A DNA stretch of 64,000 bases from NCBI RefSeq assembly GCF_014647975.1, contig NZ_BMQF01000017.1, forward strand, positions 1 to 64,000, read 5' to 3'. Under the pieces are notes generated by a model that did not search any database, was not told the origin of the DNA, and worked only from the letters and a program-made list of their open reading frames with translations. This document shows, piece by piece, positions 16,274 to 29,694 of the stretch; position 1 is the stretch's first letter, and the number at the start of each line of letters is the position of its first letter. A program made the translations under genes and the position numbers. This DNA is from Streptomyces fumigatiscleroticus (lineage in GTDB: Bacteria > Actinomycetota > Actinomycetes > Streptomycetales > Streptomycetaceae).

Positions 16274-17121
16274 CCGGAGTTCCGGCGTCCGCGGCGGGAG
16301 GCTCCTCCGGCGCGCGGAGGGCCGGTGCGGCATCGGACGCCGTCGCGGAAGCGGCGGGGCGCGCGGCCGCGCGCTCGGCCGGCGGTGACGGCCCGGTGGC
16401 CGGCGGCCCGTCCGGCGGCGCCTCGGGTGCCGGCGCCGGCCACGCCACCGGCCGTGCCACCGCCGACGGCTCCGGGGCGGCGGGCGGTGCCAAGGCGGCC
16501 CGCGGCGGAAAGATCGCGGCTGCCGCCGTCGACCAGGCCAGCGTCTGGAACGTCGCCAACCTCCTGACGATGCTCCGGCTGATCCTGGTACCGGCGTTCG
16601 TCTTCCTGATGCTGGCCGACGGCGGATACGACCCGGCGTGGCGCTCGTTCGCCTGGGCCGCGTTCGCCATCGCCATGATCACCGACCTCTTCGACGGACA
16701 TCTGGCCCGCACCTACGACCTCGTCACCGACTTCGGAAAGATCGCCGACCCCATCGCCGACAAGGCGATCATGGGGGCGGCGCTGATCTGTCTCTCCGCG
16801 CTGGGCGATCTGCCGTGGTGGGTGACGGCCGTCATCCTCGGCCGGGAACTCGGCATCACCCTGCTGCGTTTCCTCGTCATCCGGTACGGCGTCATCCCCG
16901 CCAGCCGGGGCGGCAAGCTCAAGACCCTGACGCAGGGCGTCGCCGTCGGCATGTACGTGCTGGCGCTGACGGGGCCGCTGGCGACCCTGAGGTTCTGGGT
17001 GATGGCCGTGGCGGTCGTCCTGACCGTGGTGACCGGTCTCGACTATGTGAAACAAGCCATTGTGCTGCGCAGACAGGGAATCGCCGAGCGCAGGGCGGCG
17101 TTGGAGGAGACGGAAGCGTGA
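16270..17121 (+). CDS. pgsA: CDP-diacylglycerol-glycerol-3-phosphate phosphatidyltransferase
   Basis: The 283-residue membrane enzyme would make phosphatidylglycerophosphate from CDP-diacylglycerol and glycerol-3-phosphate. The CDP-alcohol phosphotransferase signature DG-x2-AR-x8-G-x3-D-x3-D is visible in FDGHLARTYDLVTDFGKIAD and the adjoining PIADK. Several hydrophobic segments follow from residue 97. The first 85 or so residues are an Ala/Gly-rich low-complexity extension that typical bacterial PgsA proteins lack; a shorter start is possible but no convincing internal start with a ribosome binding site is evident. It overlaps rimO and pncC by 4 nt each, so rimO-pgsA-pncC is one operon. Confidence 0.88.
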   Translation: MTGVPASAAGGSSGARRAGAASDAVAEAAGRAAARSAGGDGPVAGGPSGGASGAGAGHATGRATADGSGAAGGAKAARGGKIAAAAVDQASVWNVANLLTMLRLILVPAFVFLMLADGGYDPAWRSFAWAAFAIAMITDLFDGHLARTYDLVTDFGKIADPIADKAIMGAALICLSALGDLPWWVTAVILGRELGITLLRFLVIRYGVIPASRGGKLKTLTQGVAVGMYVLALTGPLATLRFWVMAVAVVLTVVTGLDYVKQAIVLRRQGIAERRAALEETEA

Positions 17122-17663
17122 GTTCCCCGGCCGCCCACGTGGTCCGACTACTGACGGTGAGGGGCGAGAGTCTGGCCGTCGCCGAGTCGCTGACGGGCGG
17201 CCTGGTCGCGGCGCGAATCACCTCCGTTCCCGGGGCCTCCCGGGCGTTCCGCGGTTCGGTCACCGCCTACGCCACCGAGCTGAAGCACCGGCTGCTCGGT
17301 GTCGACGCCGCCCTGCTGGCGGCGCGCGGAGCGGTGGACGCGCAGGTCGCGGCCCAGATGGCGGCCGGGGTGCGGAGGGCACTGGGAGCCGACTGGGGTA
17401 TCGCGACGACCGGGGTCGCGGGCCCGGACCCACAGGACGGACAGCCCGTCGGTACGGTCTTCGTGGCCGTGGACGGGCCCGGCGACGCGGGTTCCGGTTC
17501 TGCCTCTGGCGGAAAAGTGGAGGCGCTGCGGTTGAACGGCGACCGCGCGGAAATTCGTATGGAGAGTGTACGGAGCGTACTCGCACTGCTCCTGACGGAG
17601 CTTGCGGGCGAACAGACCGGGAATGAGCGGGCACAGGATACGGAACAGAACGGGGGGTTTTGA
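17118..17663 (+). CDS. pncC: CinA C-terminal-type NMN deamidase (PncC)
   Basis: The 181-residue protein is a stand-alone CinA C-terminal domain. The signature residues are visible as VAESLTGGLVAARITSVPGAS, IATTGVAGPDPQDGQPVGTV read in pieces, and a closing RSVLALLLTEL helix. Such proteins hydrolyse nicotinamide mononucleotide to nicotinate mononucleotide in NAD recycling. The N-terminal molybdopterin-binding-like domain of long CinA proteins is absent. GTG 17118 overlaps the pgsA stop (GTGA). A stretch GSGSASGGK near residue 130 looks like a species-specific insertion. pgsA-cinA-clgR order is shared with mycobacteria. Confidence 0.88.
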   Translation: MSSPAAHVVRLLTVRGESLAVAESLTGGLVAARITSVPGASRAFRGSVTAYATELKHRLLGVDAALLAARGAVDAQVAAQMAAGVRRALGADWGIATTGVAGPDPQDGQPVGTVFVAVDGPGDAGSGSASGGKVEALRLNGDRAEIRMESVRSVLALLLTELAGEQTGNERAQDTEQNGGF

Positions 17664-17772
17664 TGTTTGCAGCCCAGAGTGAACACGACATCGCTCCCCG
17701 CACGGCCGCGGCGCGAGGCGGTACGGTGGGGCGAGAAGGATGCGGCTACGCGGTCCGAGGAGGGAGCCACCG

Positions 17773-18153
17773 ATGATTCTGCTCCGTCGCCTGCTGGGTG
17801 ACGTGCTGCGTCGGCAGCGCCAGCGCCAGGGCCGTACTCTGCGCGAAGTCTCCTCGTCCGCCCGAGTCTCACTCGGCTATCTCTCCGAGGTGGAGCGGGG
17901 GCAGAAGGAGGCTTCCTCCGAACTGCTCGCCGCCATCTGCGACGCGCTCGACGTACGGATGTCCGAACTCATGCGGGAAGTGAGCGACGAACTCGCCCTC
18001 GCCGAGCTGGCCCAGTCCGCTGCGGCCACCCCCAGCGAGTCCGTGCCCGCCCCGGTCCGTCCGATGCTGGGCTCTGTGTCGGTGACCGGCGTGCCACCGG
18101 AACGGGTGACCATCAAGGCGCCCGCCGAGGCGGTGGACGTCGTCGCCGCGTGA
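17773..18153 (+). CDS. clgR: ClgR, activator of Clp protease genes
   Basis: The 126-residue XRE-family regulator has its helix-turn-helix at about 10-65 (QGRTLREVSSSARVSLGYLS, ERGQKEASSELLAAICDALD). In Streptomyces and mycobacteria ClgR activates clpP1P2, clpC and lon. The C-terminus ends in VVAA; two terminal alanines act as an ssrA-like degradation tag in S. lividans ClgR, which is itself a ClpP substrate. ATG 17773 follows AGGGAG; an in-frame GTG or ATG further upstream would add 11 residues without similarity. It sits 110 nt after pncC and is followed by a strong terminator, so it may be both cotranscribed and driven by its own promoter. Confidence 0.9.
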   Translation: MILLRRLLGDVLRRQRQRQGRTLREVSSSARVSLGYLSEVERGQKEASSELLAAICDALDVRMSELMREVSDELALAELAQSAAATPSESVPAPVRPMLGSVSVTGVPPERVTIKAPAEAVDVVAA

Positions 18154-18195
18154 GCGTGCGCGTATGACGCCGACGAGGCACTGAGAAGGTGTGCG

Positions 18196-18249
18196 AGGCC
18201 CCGGCCGGGGCTTCTCCGGAGCGATCCGGAGGGGCGCGGCCGGGGCCTT
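18196..18249 (+). terminator. Terminator after clgR
   Basis: AGGCCCCGGCCG pairs perfectly with CGGCCGGGGCCT (12 bp); a second hairpin CTCCGGAGC...GATCCGGAG lies in the loop. It starts 43 nt after the clgR stop. Confidence 0.85.
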
Positions 18250-18350
18250 CGCGTGTCCGTGAGGGCTCGCCCGGCGTCTGTGCGTTTGCCGGTCCGTGAC
18301 GCTGAGGTCATCGTGGGAAGACATGCGGTGACGATCCGGCGGAGGTGCGG

Positions 18351-18821
18351 ATGTACGTCGTGAACAGCCCGTTGTCGGACGCGGACCGGAAAACCGTGTC
18401 CGAGGCGCTGCAAGGCGCCCTCGTCGACCTCGTGGACCTCGCCCTCGTGGCGAAGCAGATCCACTGGAACGTGGTCGGACCCCGCTTCCGTACCGTGCAC
18501 CTCCAGCTCGACGAGGTCGTGGACATCGCGCGTACGCACTCCGACACCGTGGCGGAGCGCGCCGCCGCGCTGGGCGTGCCGCCCGACGGCCGCGCCGCGA
18601 CCGTGGCCGTCGGCAGCGGTATCGGCGTGACACCGGAGGGGTGGGTCGACGACGAGACCGCGGTGCAGGCGCTCGTGGACGCGCTGGGCGCGGTGGTGGC
18701 GAGGATGCGGGAGCGGATCGCGGCGACCGGAGAGGCGGACCCGGTGAGCCAGGACAACCTCATCGCGATCACGGCGGATCTGGAGAAGCATCACTGGATG
18801 TTCCAGGCGGAGAACGGATGA
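18351..18821 (+). CDS. Dps family ferritin-like protein (DpsB-like)
   Basis: The 156-residue protein is a four-helix ferritin-like Dps subunit. The dinuclear site residues are visible in KQIHWNVVGPRFRTVHLQLD and EVVDIARTHSDTVAER (His, Asp and Glu in the Dps positions), so iron oxidation looks possible. Dps dodecamers store iron and protect or compact DNA. S. coelicolor has three Dps paralogues, and the one next to clgR is, from memory, DpsB. ATG 18351 has GGAGG 6 nt upstream; an in-frame GTG at 18345 overlaps that site and is unlikely. The N-terminal and C-terminal tails are short. Confidence 0.88.
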   Translation: MYVVNSPLSDADRKTVSEALQGALVDLVDLALVAKQIHWNVVGPRFRTVHLQLDEVVDIARTHSDTVAERAAALGVPPDGRAATVAVGSGIGVTPEGWVDDETAVQALVDALGAVVARMRERIAATGEADPVSQDNLIAITADLEKHHWMFQAENG

Positions 18822-18900
18822 CGGCGGCGGCGGTGCCGGCCACGGCATAGGCGCCGGTGGCCCGGCGCCGGTGTCCGGCGTCGGGCTGGAGGTGGCGGCC

Positions 18901-19167
18901 ATGGCAGGGCGGATAGTGCGCCGCGGAACCGTGGTGGGGCTGGGGGCGCTGTGGTGGTGGGCCGTGCTGCGGCTCGCACTGGCGCCCGGAGCGGGGGCGG
19001 TGGAGGGGGCGGTCGCGGCCGGGGGATGGGGCCTGAGCCTGCTGCCGGTGCACTGCGCGCCCCGCGCGAAGGCGGCGGGAGCCGTCGGCGCCGGGCGGTG
19101 GCGGCGGGCCCGGCGGGCGGCCCTGCGGAGCGCGCATCGCCCGAGCGGGGCCGATGAAATCAGATGA
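18901..19167 (+). CDS. Small predicted membrane protein
   Basis: The 88-residue product is basic, with two hydrophobic stretches (about 10-32, VVGLGALWWWAVLRLALAPG, and about 34-52) and an Arg/Ala-rich C-terminus. ATG 18901 has GGAGGTGG upstream at good spacing. No known domain is recognised. Third-position GC and the start signal support coding, but the length and composition leave doubt. Confidence 0.5.
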   Translation: MAGRIVRRGTVVGLGALWWWAVLRLALAPGAGAVEGAVAAGGWGLSLLPVHCAPRAKAAGAVGAGRWRRARRAALRSAHRPSGADEIR

Positions 19168-19204
19168 GGTCCGGTGAGCTGCGGCAGCAGCCCACCGGGG
19201 TGGG

Positions 19205-19260
19205 GGAAACCGCGCCCACAGGGGTGGAGGACCGCGCGACCGGCCACGACGGACTCGGAG
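19205..19260. repeat. Copy of a dispersed Streptomyces intergenic repeat
   Basis: GAGGACCGCGCGACCGGCCA followed by CGACGGAC resembles an element (GGGGAACCGCGCGACCAGCC and the following ACNACGG) that I remember as common between Streptomyces genes. A second copy is at about 44690-44733. It lies between the small membrane gene and the 3' end of nei. Confidence 0.45.
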
Positions 19261-19300
19261 AAGGCGGAGGACGCACCGGATCGGACGTGCAGCGGTGCGC

Positions 19301-20140
19301 TCAGATGTACGGGGCCGAGGTACGGCGGCCGTTGCGTGTACCGGGGGCCGGTGCGGGCCCCGTCTGGCAGACAGGGCACCAGTACGTGGGGCGCTCGCGC
19401 GAGCCGTCGCCCTGGTCCGCTAGGCGCACCGGCGTCCGGCAGCGCCGGCACGGCCGCGACGCACGGCCGTAGACGAACAGGTCCTTGCCGCGCAGGCCCG
19501 TCGTGTTGCGGACCGGGCGGTCGCGGTTGGCCTCCAGCAGCTTCTGGGACAGGCCCGGCAGCAGCGCGGCGCGCTCGGCGGGCAGCTCGCCGATGGGCAG
19601 CCAGGGAGTGACGCCGAGCAGGAAGCAGATCTCGCACTTGAACACGTTGCCGATGCCGGCCAGGTTGCGCTGGTCGAGCAGGGCCTCGCCCAGCGGACGG
19701 GCCGGGTCCCTCAGCAGGTTGGCCAGGGCCCGGTCGGGATCCCAGTCGGGGCCCAGCAGATCCGGGCCGAGATGGCCGACGGCACGGTCCTCCTCGGCGG
19801 TGCGGAGCAGTTCCAGCACGGGAAGGCGGTAGCCGACGGCGGTGCGGTCGGCGGTGCCCAGGATCGCGCGGATCTGGTGGCCCGGGCCGCCGGTCCAGCG
19901 CTGGCCGGGCGTGTAGATCTTCCAGGCTCCGTCCATCCGCAGGTGCGAGTGGAGGGTCAGGCCGCCCTCGATACGGGTGAGGAGATGCTTGCCGCGCGGT
20001 GTGACGTCCAGGACGGTGCGGCCCGTGAGGTCGGCCGTGGCGAACCGGGGCACCCGGAGATCGCTGCGGGTCAGAACCTTGCCCGCGAGGGCGCCGTGCA
20101 GCCGCCGCGTGGCCTGCCAGACCGTGTCTCCTTCGGGCAT
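19301..20140 (-). CDS. nei: Fpg/Nei family DNA glycosylase (endonuclease VIII type)
   Basis: The 279-residue enzyme begins MPEGD, with the catalytic Pro2 and Glu3 of Nei-type glycosylases. It has the helix-two-turn-helix segment (LLDQRNLAGIGNVFKCEICF) and a C-terminal zinc finger with CRRC and CPVC. It removes oxidised bases and cuts the abasic site. P-E-G-D rather than P-E-L-P separates it from MutM. It lies 28 nt downstream of lhr on the same strand; the lhr-nei pair is also adjacent in mycobacteria, which suggests a joint repair role. The C-terminal tail after the zinc finger (PAPAPGTRNGRRTSAPYI) is not conserved in the family. Confidence 0.9.
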   Translation of the reverse strand: MPEGDTVWQATRRLHGALAGKVLTRSDLRVPRFATADLTGRTVLDVTPRGKHLLTRIEGGLTLHSHLRMDGAWKIYTPGQRWTGGPGHQIRAILGTADRTAVGYRLPVLELLRTAEEDRAVGHLGPDLLGPDWDPDRALANLLRDPARPLGEALLDQRNLAGIGNVFKCEICFLLGVTPWLPIGELPAERAALLPGLSQKLLEANRDRPVRNTTGLRGKDLFVYGRASRPCRRCRTPVRLADQGDGSRERPTYWCPVCQTGPAPAPGTRNGRRTSAPYI

Positions 20141-20168
20141 GGGTCAAGGGTGGCACGGGCGCCCGGCG

Positions 20169-25055
<4,887 letters not shown>

Positions 25056-25162
25056 GCATCCATCCTGCACCCGGGCACTGACAAGCGGGCTGAGCTGCGG
25101 CGACGTGGCAAGACGCGGGAGGCGGCGGGCACCGGCCCTCCGTGATCCCGGAGAATGGGCGT

Positions 25163-26005
25163 ATGGCGGGTTCGGGTGAGCGGGCGCGGCACTGGCGGTA
25201 CGCCGAGTTGCCCGGTGTGGATCTGCTGCGCGCCCGGTACATACGGAAGACGTTCGTGCGGCACACGCACGAGCACTTCGTGATCGCCGCCATCGCCGAC
25301 GGGGTGGAGGTCTTCCACTGCCAGGGGTCCGACCGGTACGCGGGGGCGGGAGCGCTCGCGCTGGTCAATCCGGACACCGCCCACACCGGGCGGGCCGGCG
25401 TGCCCGAGGGCTGGCGGTACGGGGCCGTCTATCCGTCGCCCGAGGTGGTGGCCAAGATCGCCGCCGAGACCACCACGCTGCGCGGTACGCCGGGGTTCGT
25501 CAGGCCGGTGCTCGACGACCCGTACACCGTCGGCCTGGTCCATCAGGTGCTGCGGGCCGCGGAGGAGGGCAACGCGCTGGCCGCCGACACACTGCTGCGG
25601 GTCGCCGTGACCCGGCTGCTCCGGCTGAACGGCGGGCCGCTGCCGCGGCGGGACGTGCGGACGGCGGGCGCCCGGAACGCGGCACGCGCGCGTGCGGTGC
25701 TCCAGGAGCGGATGGCCGAGCCGCCGACACTGGAGGCACTCGCCGCCGATCTGGGCACCAGCCCGTTCGCGCTGCTGCGTGCCTTCCGCGACGCCTACGG
25801 GATGCCGCCGCACACCTGGCTGACGGATGCCCGGGTGCGCCGGGCGCGGCAGCTGCTGGACGCGGGGACGCCACCGTCCCAGGCCGCCGTCGCCGTGGGC
25901 TTCACCGACCAGCCGCACCTGAACCGGCACTTCACCCGGATCGTCGGCGTGCCTCCCGGGGCCTACCAGCGTGAGCGCAAGAACGTACAAGACATGCGGC
26001 GGTGA
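25163..26005 (+). CDS. AraC family transcriptional regulator
   Basis: The 280-residue protein has an N-terminal cupin-type AraC-binding domain (HTHEHFVIAAIADGVEVF) and two C-terminal helix-turn-helix motifs (about 190-280; LEALAADLGTSPFALLRAFR and AAVAVGFTDQPHLNRHFTRI). It precedes azlC and azlD on the same strand with only 19 nt to azlC, so it probably regulates that exporter. ATG 25163 has GGAG upstream; GTG 25142 is an alternative. AzlC-linked AraC regulators in other bacteria respond to amino acids, but the ligand here is unknown. Confidence 0.87.
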   Translation: MAGSGERARHWRYAELPGVDLLRARYIRKTFVRHTHEHFVIAAIADGVEVFHCQGSDRYAGAGALALVNPDTAHTGRAGVPEGWRYGAVYPSPEVVAKIAAETTTLRGTPGFVRPVLDDPYTVGLVHQVLRAAEEGNALAADTLLRVAVTRLLRLNGGPLPRRDVRTAGARNAARARAVLQERMAEPPTLEALAADLGTSPFALLRAFRDAYGMPPHTWLTDARVRRARQLLDAGTPPSQAAVAVGFTDQPHLNRHFTRIVGVPPGAYQRERKNVQDMRR

Positions 26006-26024
26006 CCGTGCCTACCGTCGGCGC

Positions 26025-26771
26025 GTGGCAGAACAGACAGCTCTCGCAGACATACGGGCCGGTGACAGAGGCAAGCCCGACGCCGCCGTCGTACGGGACG
26101 CACTCGGAGTCGGGGTCGCCGTAGGCCTGTCCGGGTTCGCCTTCGGGGTGACCTCGGCGGGCAGCGGGCTCACCCTGCCGCAGACCTGTGCGCTCAGCCT
26201 CCTGGTGTTCACCGGCGCGTCCCAGTTCGCGCTCGTCGGGGCGCTCGCGGCCGGCGGCAACCCGCTCACGGCCGCCGCGGGGGCGTTCTTCCTGGGCGTG
26301 CGCAACGCCTTCTACGGGCTGCGTCTGTCGCAGTTGCTGGCCCTCCCGCGCGCGGTGCGGCCGTTCGCCGCCCAGTGGGTCATCGACGAGACGGCGGCCG
26401 TCTCGCTCGCACAGCCCGGGCGGCGCGGCGCGCGCCTCGGGTTCGCCGTCACGGGGCTCAGCCTGTACGTGCTGTGGAACCTCACCACGCTGCTCGGCGC
26501 ACTGGGCGCGAAGGCCATCGGGGACACCGGGGCCTGGGGCCTGGACGCGGCCGGGCCCGCGGTCTTCCTGGCGCTGCTCGCGCCGATGCTGCGGACCACC
26601 ACCGAGCGTGCCGTCGCCGGTCTGGCCGTCCTCCTGGGGCTCGGTCTGCTGCCCGTGCTGCCGGCCGGCGTGCCGGTCCTGGTGGCCGCCCTCGCGGCCC
26701 CCGCCGTCCTCTGGGCGCAAGGCCGCCGCACGAGCCGCCCGGACAGCTCCGCACAGGAGGAGGCACGGTGA
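26025..26771 (+). CDS. azlC: AzlC family branched-chain amino acid exporter, large subunit
   Basis: The 248-residue membrane protein has about six hydrophobic segments and the family signature TGASQFALVGALAAGGNPL, followed by LGVRNAFYGL. AzlC works with AzlD in export of branched-chain amino acids and analogues such as 4-azaleucine. GTG 26025 gives the expected N-terminus shortly before the first membrane segment. It ends in the 4-nt overlap GTGA with azlD, so the two subunits are translationally coupled. The upstream AraC gene is likely in the same unit. Confidence 0.88.
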   Translation: MAEQTALADIRAGDRGKPDAAVVRDALGVGVAVGLSGFAFGVTSAGSGLTLPQTCALSLLVFTGASQFALVGALAAGGNPLTAAAGAFFLGVRNAFYGLRLSQLLALPRAVRPFAAQWVIDETAAVSLAQPGRRGARLGFAVTGLSLYVLWNLTTLLGALGAKAIGDTGAWGLDAAGPAVFLALLAPMLRTTTERAVAGLAVLLGLGLLPVLPAGVPVLVAALAAPAVLWAQGRRTSRPDSSAQEEAR

Positions 26772-27076
26772 GCACCTGGATCGCGATCGGCGTGACCGCC
26801 CTCGGCTGCTACGCCGTCAAGCTCGCCGGGCTGCTGGTGCCCGCGGGCGCCCTCGAACGGCCCCTCGTCAGACGGCTCGCCGCGCTGCTGCCCGCGGCCC
26901 TCCTCGCCGCGCTGACGGCCCAGCAGACCTTCGCCGACGGGCACGCGCTCGTGCTGGACGCGCGGGCCGCAGGACTCGCCGCCGCGGCCCTGGCGCTGGT
27001 GCTGCGCGCCCCGTTCCTGCTCGTCGTCGCGGCGGCCGTGGTGGTGACCGCGGGCGTGCGGGCCATCGGCGGCTGA
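26768..27076 (+). CDS. azlD: AzlD family exporter, small subunit
   Basis: The 102-residue product has four short hydrophobic segments, the size and composition of AzlD, the partner of AzlC. Coupled by GTGA overlap to azlC. GTG 26768 is preceded by GGAGGAGGCAC, a strong ribosome binding site within the azlC end. Confidence 0.86.
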   Translation: MSTWIAIGVTALGCYAVKLAGLLVPAGALERPLVRRLAALLPAALLAALTAQQTFADGHALVLDARAAGLAAAALALVLRAPFLLVVAAAVVVTAGVRAIGG

Positions 27077-27085
27077 GACGCCGGG

Positions 27086-28060
27086 TCAGCCGCCGAGGCG
27101 GCCGTACGCCCTGAGGGTGCTCAGCGCCTCGATGGTCACCATGGAGCGCGCCTCCAGGGCGGGGGCCGGTGCCCAACGGCGCTGGGGGTGCCAGCCCCGC
27201 GCCAGGCGGTGCGGGAGGACGGGCCAGCCGCCGTCCTCCCGCTGCCCGTCCGCCAGGTGGTCGAGCGAGCGGGCCATCTCCTGGTCCGTGAACCACGCGC
27301 GCGCGAGGGAGTGCGGTGTCCTCGCGTAGTCGTGCGGGAAGTGGCGCTCGTCCTCGGCGTACCCGGCCGGGACCGGGTACGTGGCCAGGCGGTAGGGGTC
27401 CAGGACCGCGAGGCCGCGCTCGCGCACCAGACGGCCCAGCCGGTCGGCGGCCACCTCCGCGCGGGGACGGTCCGGTACGGAGTCCAGGAAGGCCACGGCG
27501 GCCTCGATCTCGTACGGGTGGGACTTCTCCAGCGACTCGACGCTCTGCCAGCAGAAGTCCGTCGCCCGGAACAGCCAGGCGTGCCACACCTCGTTGCGGT
27601 GCAGCAGGCCGACCACCGGCCCGGTGGTGACGAGTTCACTGGCCGGATCGGCAACGACCGGCAGATGAGGCGCGGCCGGGTGGCCGCGCTGGCCGGGGTG
27701 GACCGCAGGCAGCGCGCCGTCCGCCGTGGAGACGGAGGTCAGATAGCGGCACATCCGCTCCACCCGCTGTCCGGCGCAGCGGCCGATGGAGTCCAGCACG
27801 CGCAGGGCGTGCGCGGTGTGCAGCGGCTGGCTGACCGGGCCGCGCAGATCGGGCTCCAGTGCGTGGCCGTGCCCGCCGTCCTCGTTGCGGTAGGCGTCGA
27901 GCGCGGTCTCCACCGGGTCGGCACCGCCGCCCAGGAAGTGATGGGCGAAGAGGCGCTGCTCCAGCACGCGCGCGGTGAGCCAGACGAACCGCCCGGCGCG
28001 GGCGAGGGGGGAACGTGGCGGAGGCATCGAGGGGAGTGGGGAAGCTCCTGTTGCGGCCAT
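27086..28060 (-). CDS. Conserved protein with alpha/alpha-toroid (prenyltransferase-like) repeats
   Basis: The 324-residue protein is soluble and helical, with NEDGGHGHALEPDL near residue 60 and GQREDGGWPVLPHRLARGWH near the C-terminus. The second motif resembles the QW repeats of squalene cyclases and prenyltransferase beta subunits. The catalytic DXDD or zinc-binding residues of true cyclases or prenyltransferases are not obvious, so the enzymatic role is open. It is convergent with azlD (9 nt gap, no terminator visible) and divergent from the DUF3046 gene. ATG 28060 has no strong ribosome binding site; ATG 28027 is an alternative. Confidence 0.6.
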   Translation of the reverse strand: MAATGASPLPSMPPPRSPLARAGRFVWLTARVLEQRLFAHHFLGGGADPVETALDAYRNEDGGHGHALEPDLRGPVSQPLHTAHALRVLDSIGRCAGQRVERMCRYLTSVSTADGALPAVHPGQRGHPAAPHLPVVADPASELVTTGPVVGLLHRNEVWHAWLFRATDFCWQSVESLEKSHPYEIEAAVAFLDSVPDRPRAEVAADRLGRLVRERGLAVLDPYRLATYPVPAGYAEDERHFPHDYARTPHSLARAWFTDQEMARSLDHLADGQREDGGWPVLPHRLARGWHPQRRWAPAPALEARSMVTIEALSTLRAYGRLGG

Positions 28061-28140
28061 GCGTCAGACCGTAGGACGGAAAGCGGTATCGGCAAGGGGT
28101 CCCGGCTCAGGCCCACCCCCCGGGGCGGGATACTGGAGTC

Positions 28141-28335
28141 ATGCGGTTGACGGTCTTCTGGCAGCGGATGGCGGACCACTTCGGTCCCGGCTACGCCGAC
28201 ACCTTCGCACGCGACCACGTGATGTCGGAGCTGGGCGGGCGTACGGTGCGGCAGGCCCTGGACGCCGGATGGGACGCCAAGGACGTGTGGCGCGTGGTCT
28301 GCACCGTCATGGGCGTGCCGCGGGAGAAGCACTGA
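28141..28335 (+). CDS. DUF3046 family small protein
   Basis: The 64-residue protein (RLTVFWQRMADHFGPGYADT, DHVMSELGGRTVRQALDAGW) matches the actinobacterial DUF3046 family, which also lies near recA in mycobacteria. The function is unknown. Its short length and charged helices suggest a binding partner role. It is followed after 60 nt by the AI-2E permease. Confidence 0.85.
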   Translation: MRLTVFWQRMADHFGPGYADTFARDHVMSELGGRTVRQALDAGWDAKDVWRVVCTVMGVPREKH

Positions 28336-28395
28336 CCGGGGACGAAGATCGCGGGACGGCAGCGGACTGTCGGTGGCGTGGGCGAGACTTGATCC

Positions 28396-29694
28396 GTGGC
28401 ACCCACTGACGAGACCGGGCAGGCAGCCCGCCCCGCATCCCCGTTCGGCACCACGCCGCCCGGCCGGCCCCCGGCCGAAGGCGCCGCCGGGCCGAACGCC
28501 CGCATGCCGCGCTGGCTGCCCCGCGCCATGGTGCTCGCGCTGACGCTCATCGCGGTCTTCCAGCTGGGCAGCTGGGCCTTCCACCAGCTGACCGGCCTGC
28601 TGATCAATGTCCTCATCGCCTTCTTCCTGGCCCTGGCCGTCGAGCCCGCGGTGAGCTGGATGGCGGTGCGGGGGATGCGCCGGGGGCTGGCGACCGGCCT
28701 GGTCTTCCTCGCCGTGATGATCGCGGCAGCGGGGTTCGTCACCCTGCTCAGCTCCATGCTCGCCGGACAGATGGTCAAGATGGTCGAGGACTTCCCGGAG
28801 TACCTCGACTCCGTCATCAACTGGATCAACGGCCACTTCCACACCGAGCTGAGACGGGTGGACGTCCAGGAGGGCCTGCTCCGCTCCGACTGGCTGCGCA
28901 ACTACGTGCAGAACAGCGCCACCGGTGTCCTGGATGTGTCCGCCCAGGTCATCGGGGGTCTCTTCCAGCTGCTGACGATCACGCTGTTCTCGTTCTACTT
29001 CGCCGCGGACGGCCCCAGGCTGCGCCGCGCGCTCTGCTCCGTACTGCCGCCGGCCCGGCAGGCCGAGGTGCTGCGCGCCTGGGAGATCGCCGTGAAGAAG
29101 ACCGGCGGCTACCTGTACTCGCGCGGCCTGATGGCGCTGATCTCCGGCATAGCGCACTTCATCCTGTTGCAGATCCTGGACGTGCCCTACGCGCCCGTGC
29201 TCGCCGTGTGGGTGGGGCTGGTGTCGCAGTTCATCCCCACGATCGGCACCTATCTCGCCGGTGCCCTGCCCATGCTGATCGCCTTCACGGTCGACCCCTG
29301 GTACGCGCTGTGGGTGCTGATCTTCGTCGTGGTGTACCAGCAGTTCGAGAACTACATGTTGCAGCCCAAGCTGACCTCGAAGACCGTCGACATCCATCCC
29401 GCGGTCGCCTTCGGATCCGTCATCGCGGGCACCGCTCTCCTCGGTGCCGTCGGCGCGCTGATCGCCATCCCGGCGGTCGCCACGCTCCAGGCGTTCCTGG
29501 GGGCGTACGTCAGGCGGTACGACGTCACGGACGATCCCCGCGTCCAGGGACCTCAGGGGCCTCGGGGGCCTCGGGGGCCGGGTTCCGGGCCCGGCCTCCT
29601 GGAGCGGGTGCAGCAGGTGCGGAACCTGTGGAACCGGCGTCCCGGTGCGTCCCCCCGGCCCGAGGCGGGGGAGTCCGGCGCGGGCTCCTCCTGA
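28396..29694 (+). CDS. AI-2E family transporter (PerM-like permease)
   Basis: The 432-residue protein has about eight membrane segments, beginning at residue 45 (MVLALTLIAVFQLGSWAFHQ), and the family motifs NGHF in the loop region and SQFIPTIGTYLAG in the second half. Members include TqsA-type exporters and Na+/H+ antiporter-like proteins; the substrate cannot be told from sequence. The N- and C-termini are Pro/Gly-rich. GTG 28396 precedes a cytoplasmic tail of about 35 residues. No partner gene points to a substrate. Confidence 0.85.
   Translation: MAPTDETGQAARPASPFGTTPPGRPPAEGAAGPNARMPRWLPRAMVLALTLIAVFQLGSWAFHQLTGLLINVLIAFFLALAVEPAVSWMAVRGMRRGLATGLVFLAVMIAAAGFVTLLSSMLAGQMVKMVEDFPEYLDSVINWINGHFHTELRRVDVQEGLLRSDWLRNYVQNSATGVLDVSAQVIGGLFQLLTITLFSFYFAADGPRLRRALCSVLPPARQAEVLRAWEIAVKKTGGYLYSRGLMALISGIAHFILLQILDVPYAPVLAVWVGLVSQFIPTIGTYLAGALPMLIAFTVDPWYALWVLIFVVVYQQFENYMLQPKLTSKTVDIHPAVAFGSVIAGTALLGAVGALIAIPAVATLQAFLGAYVRRYDVTDDPRVQGPQGPRGPRGPGSGPGLLERVQQVRNLWNRRPGASPRPEAGESGAGSS

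Noticed and set aside
17664..17772. ClgR box upstream of clgR
   Set aside because: The expected GTTCGC-N5-GCG pattern is not visible; GTGAACACGACATCGC is too distant from it.
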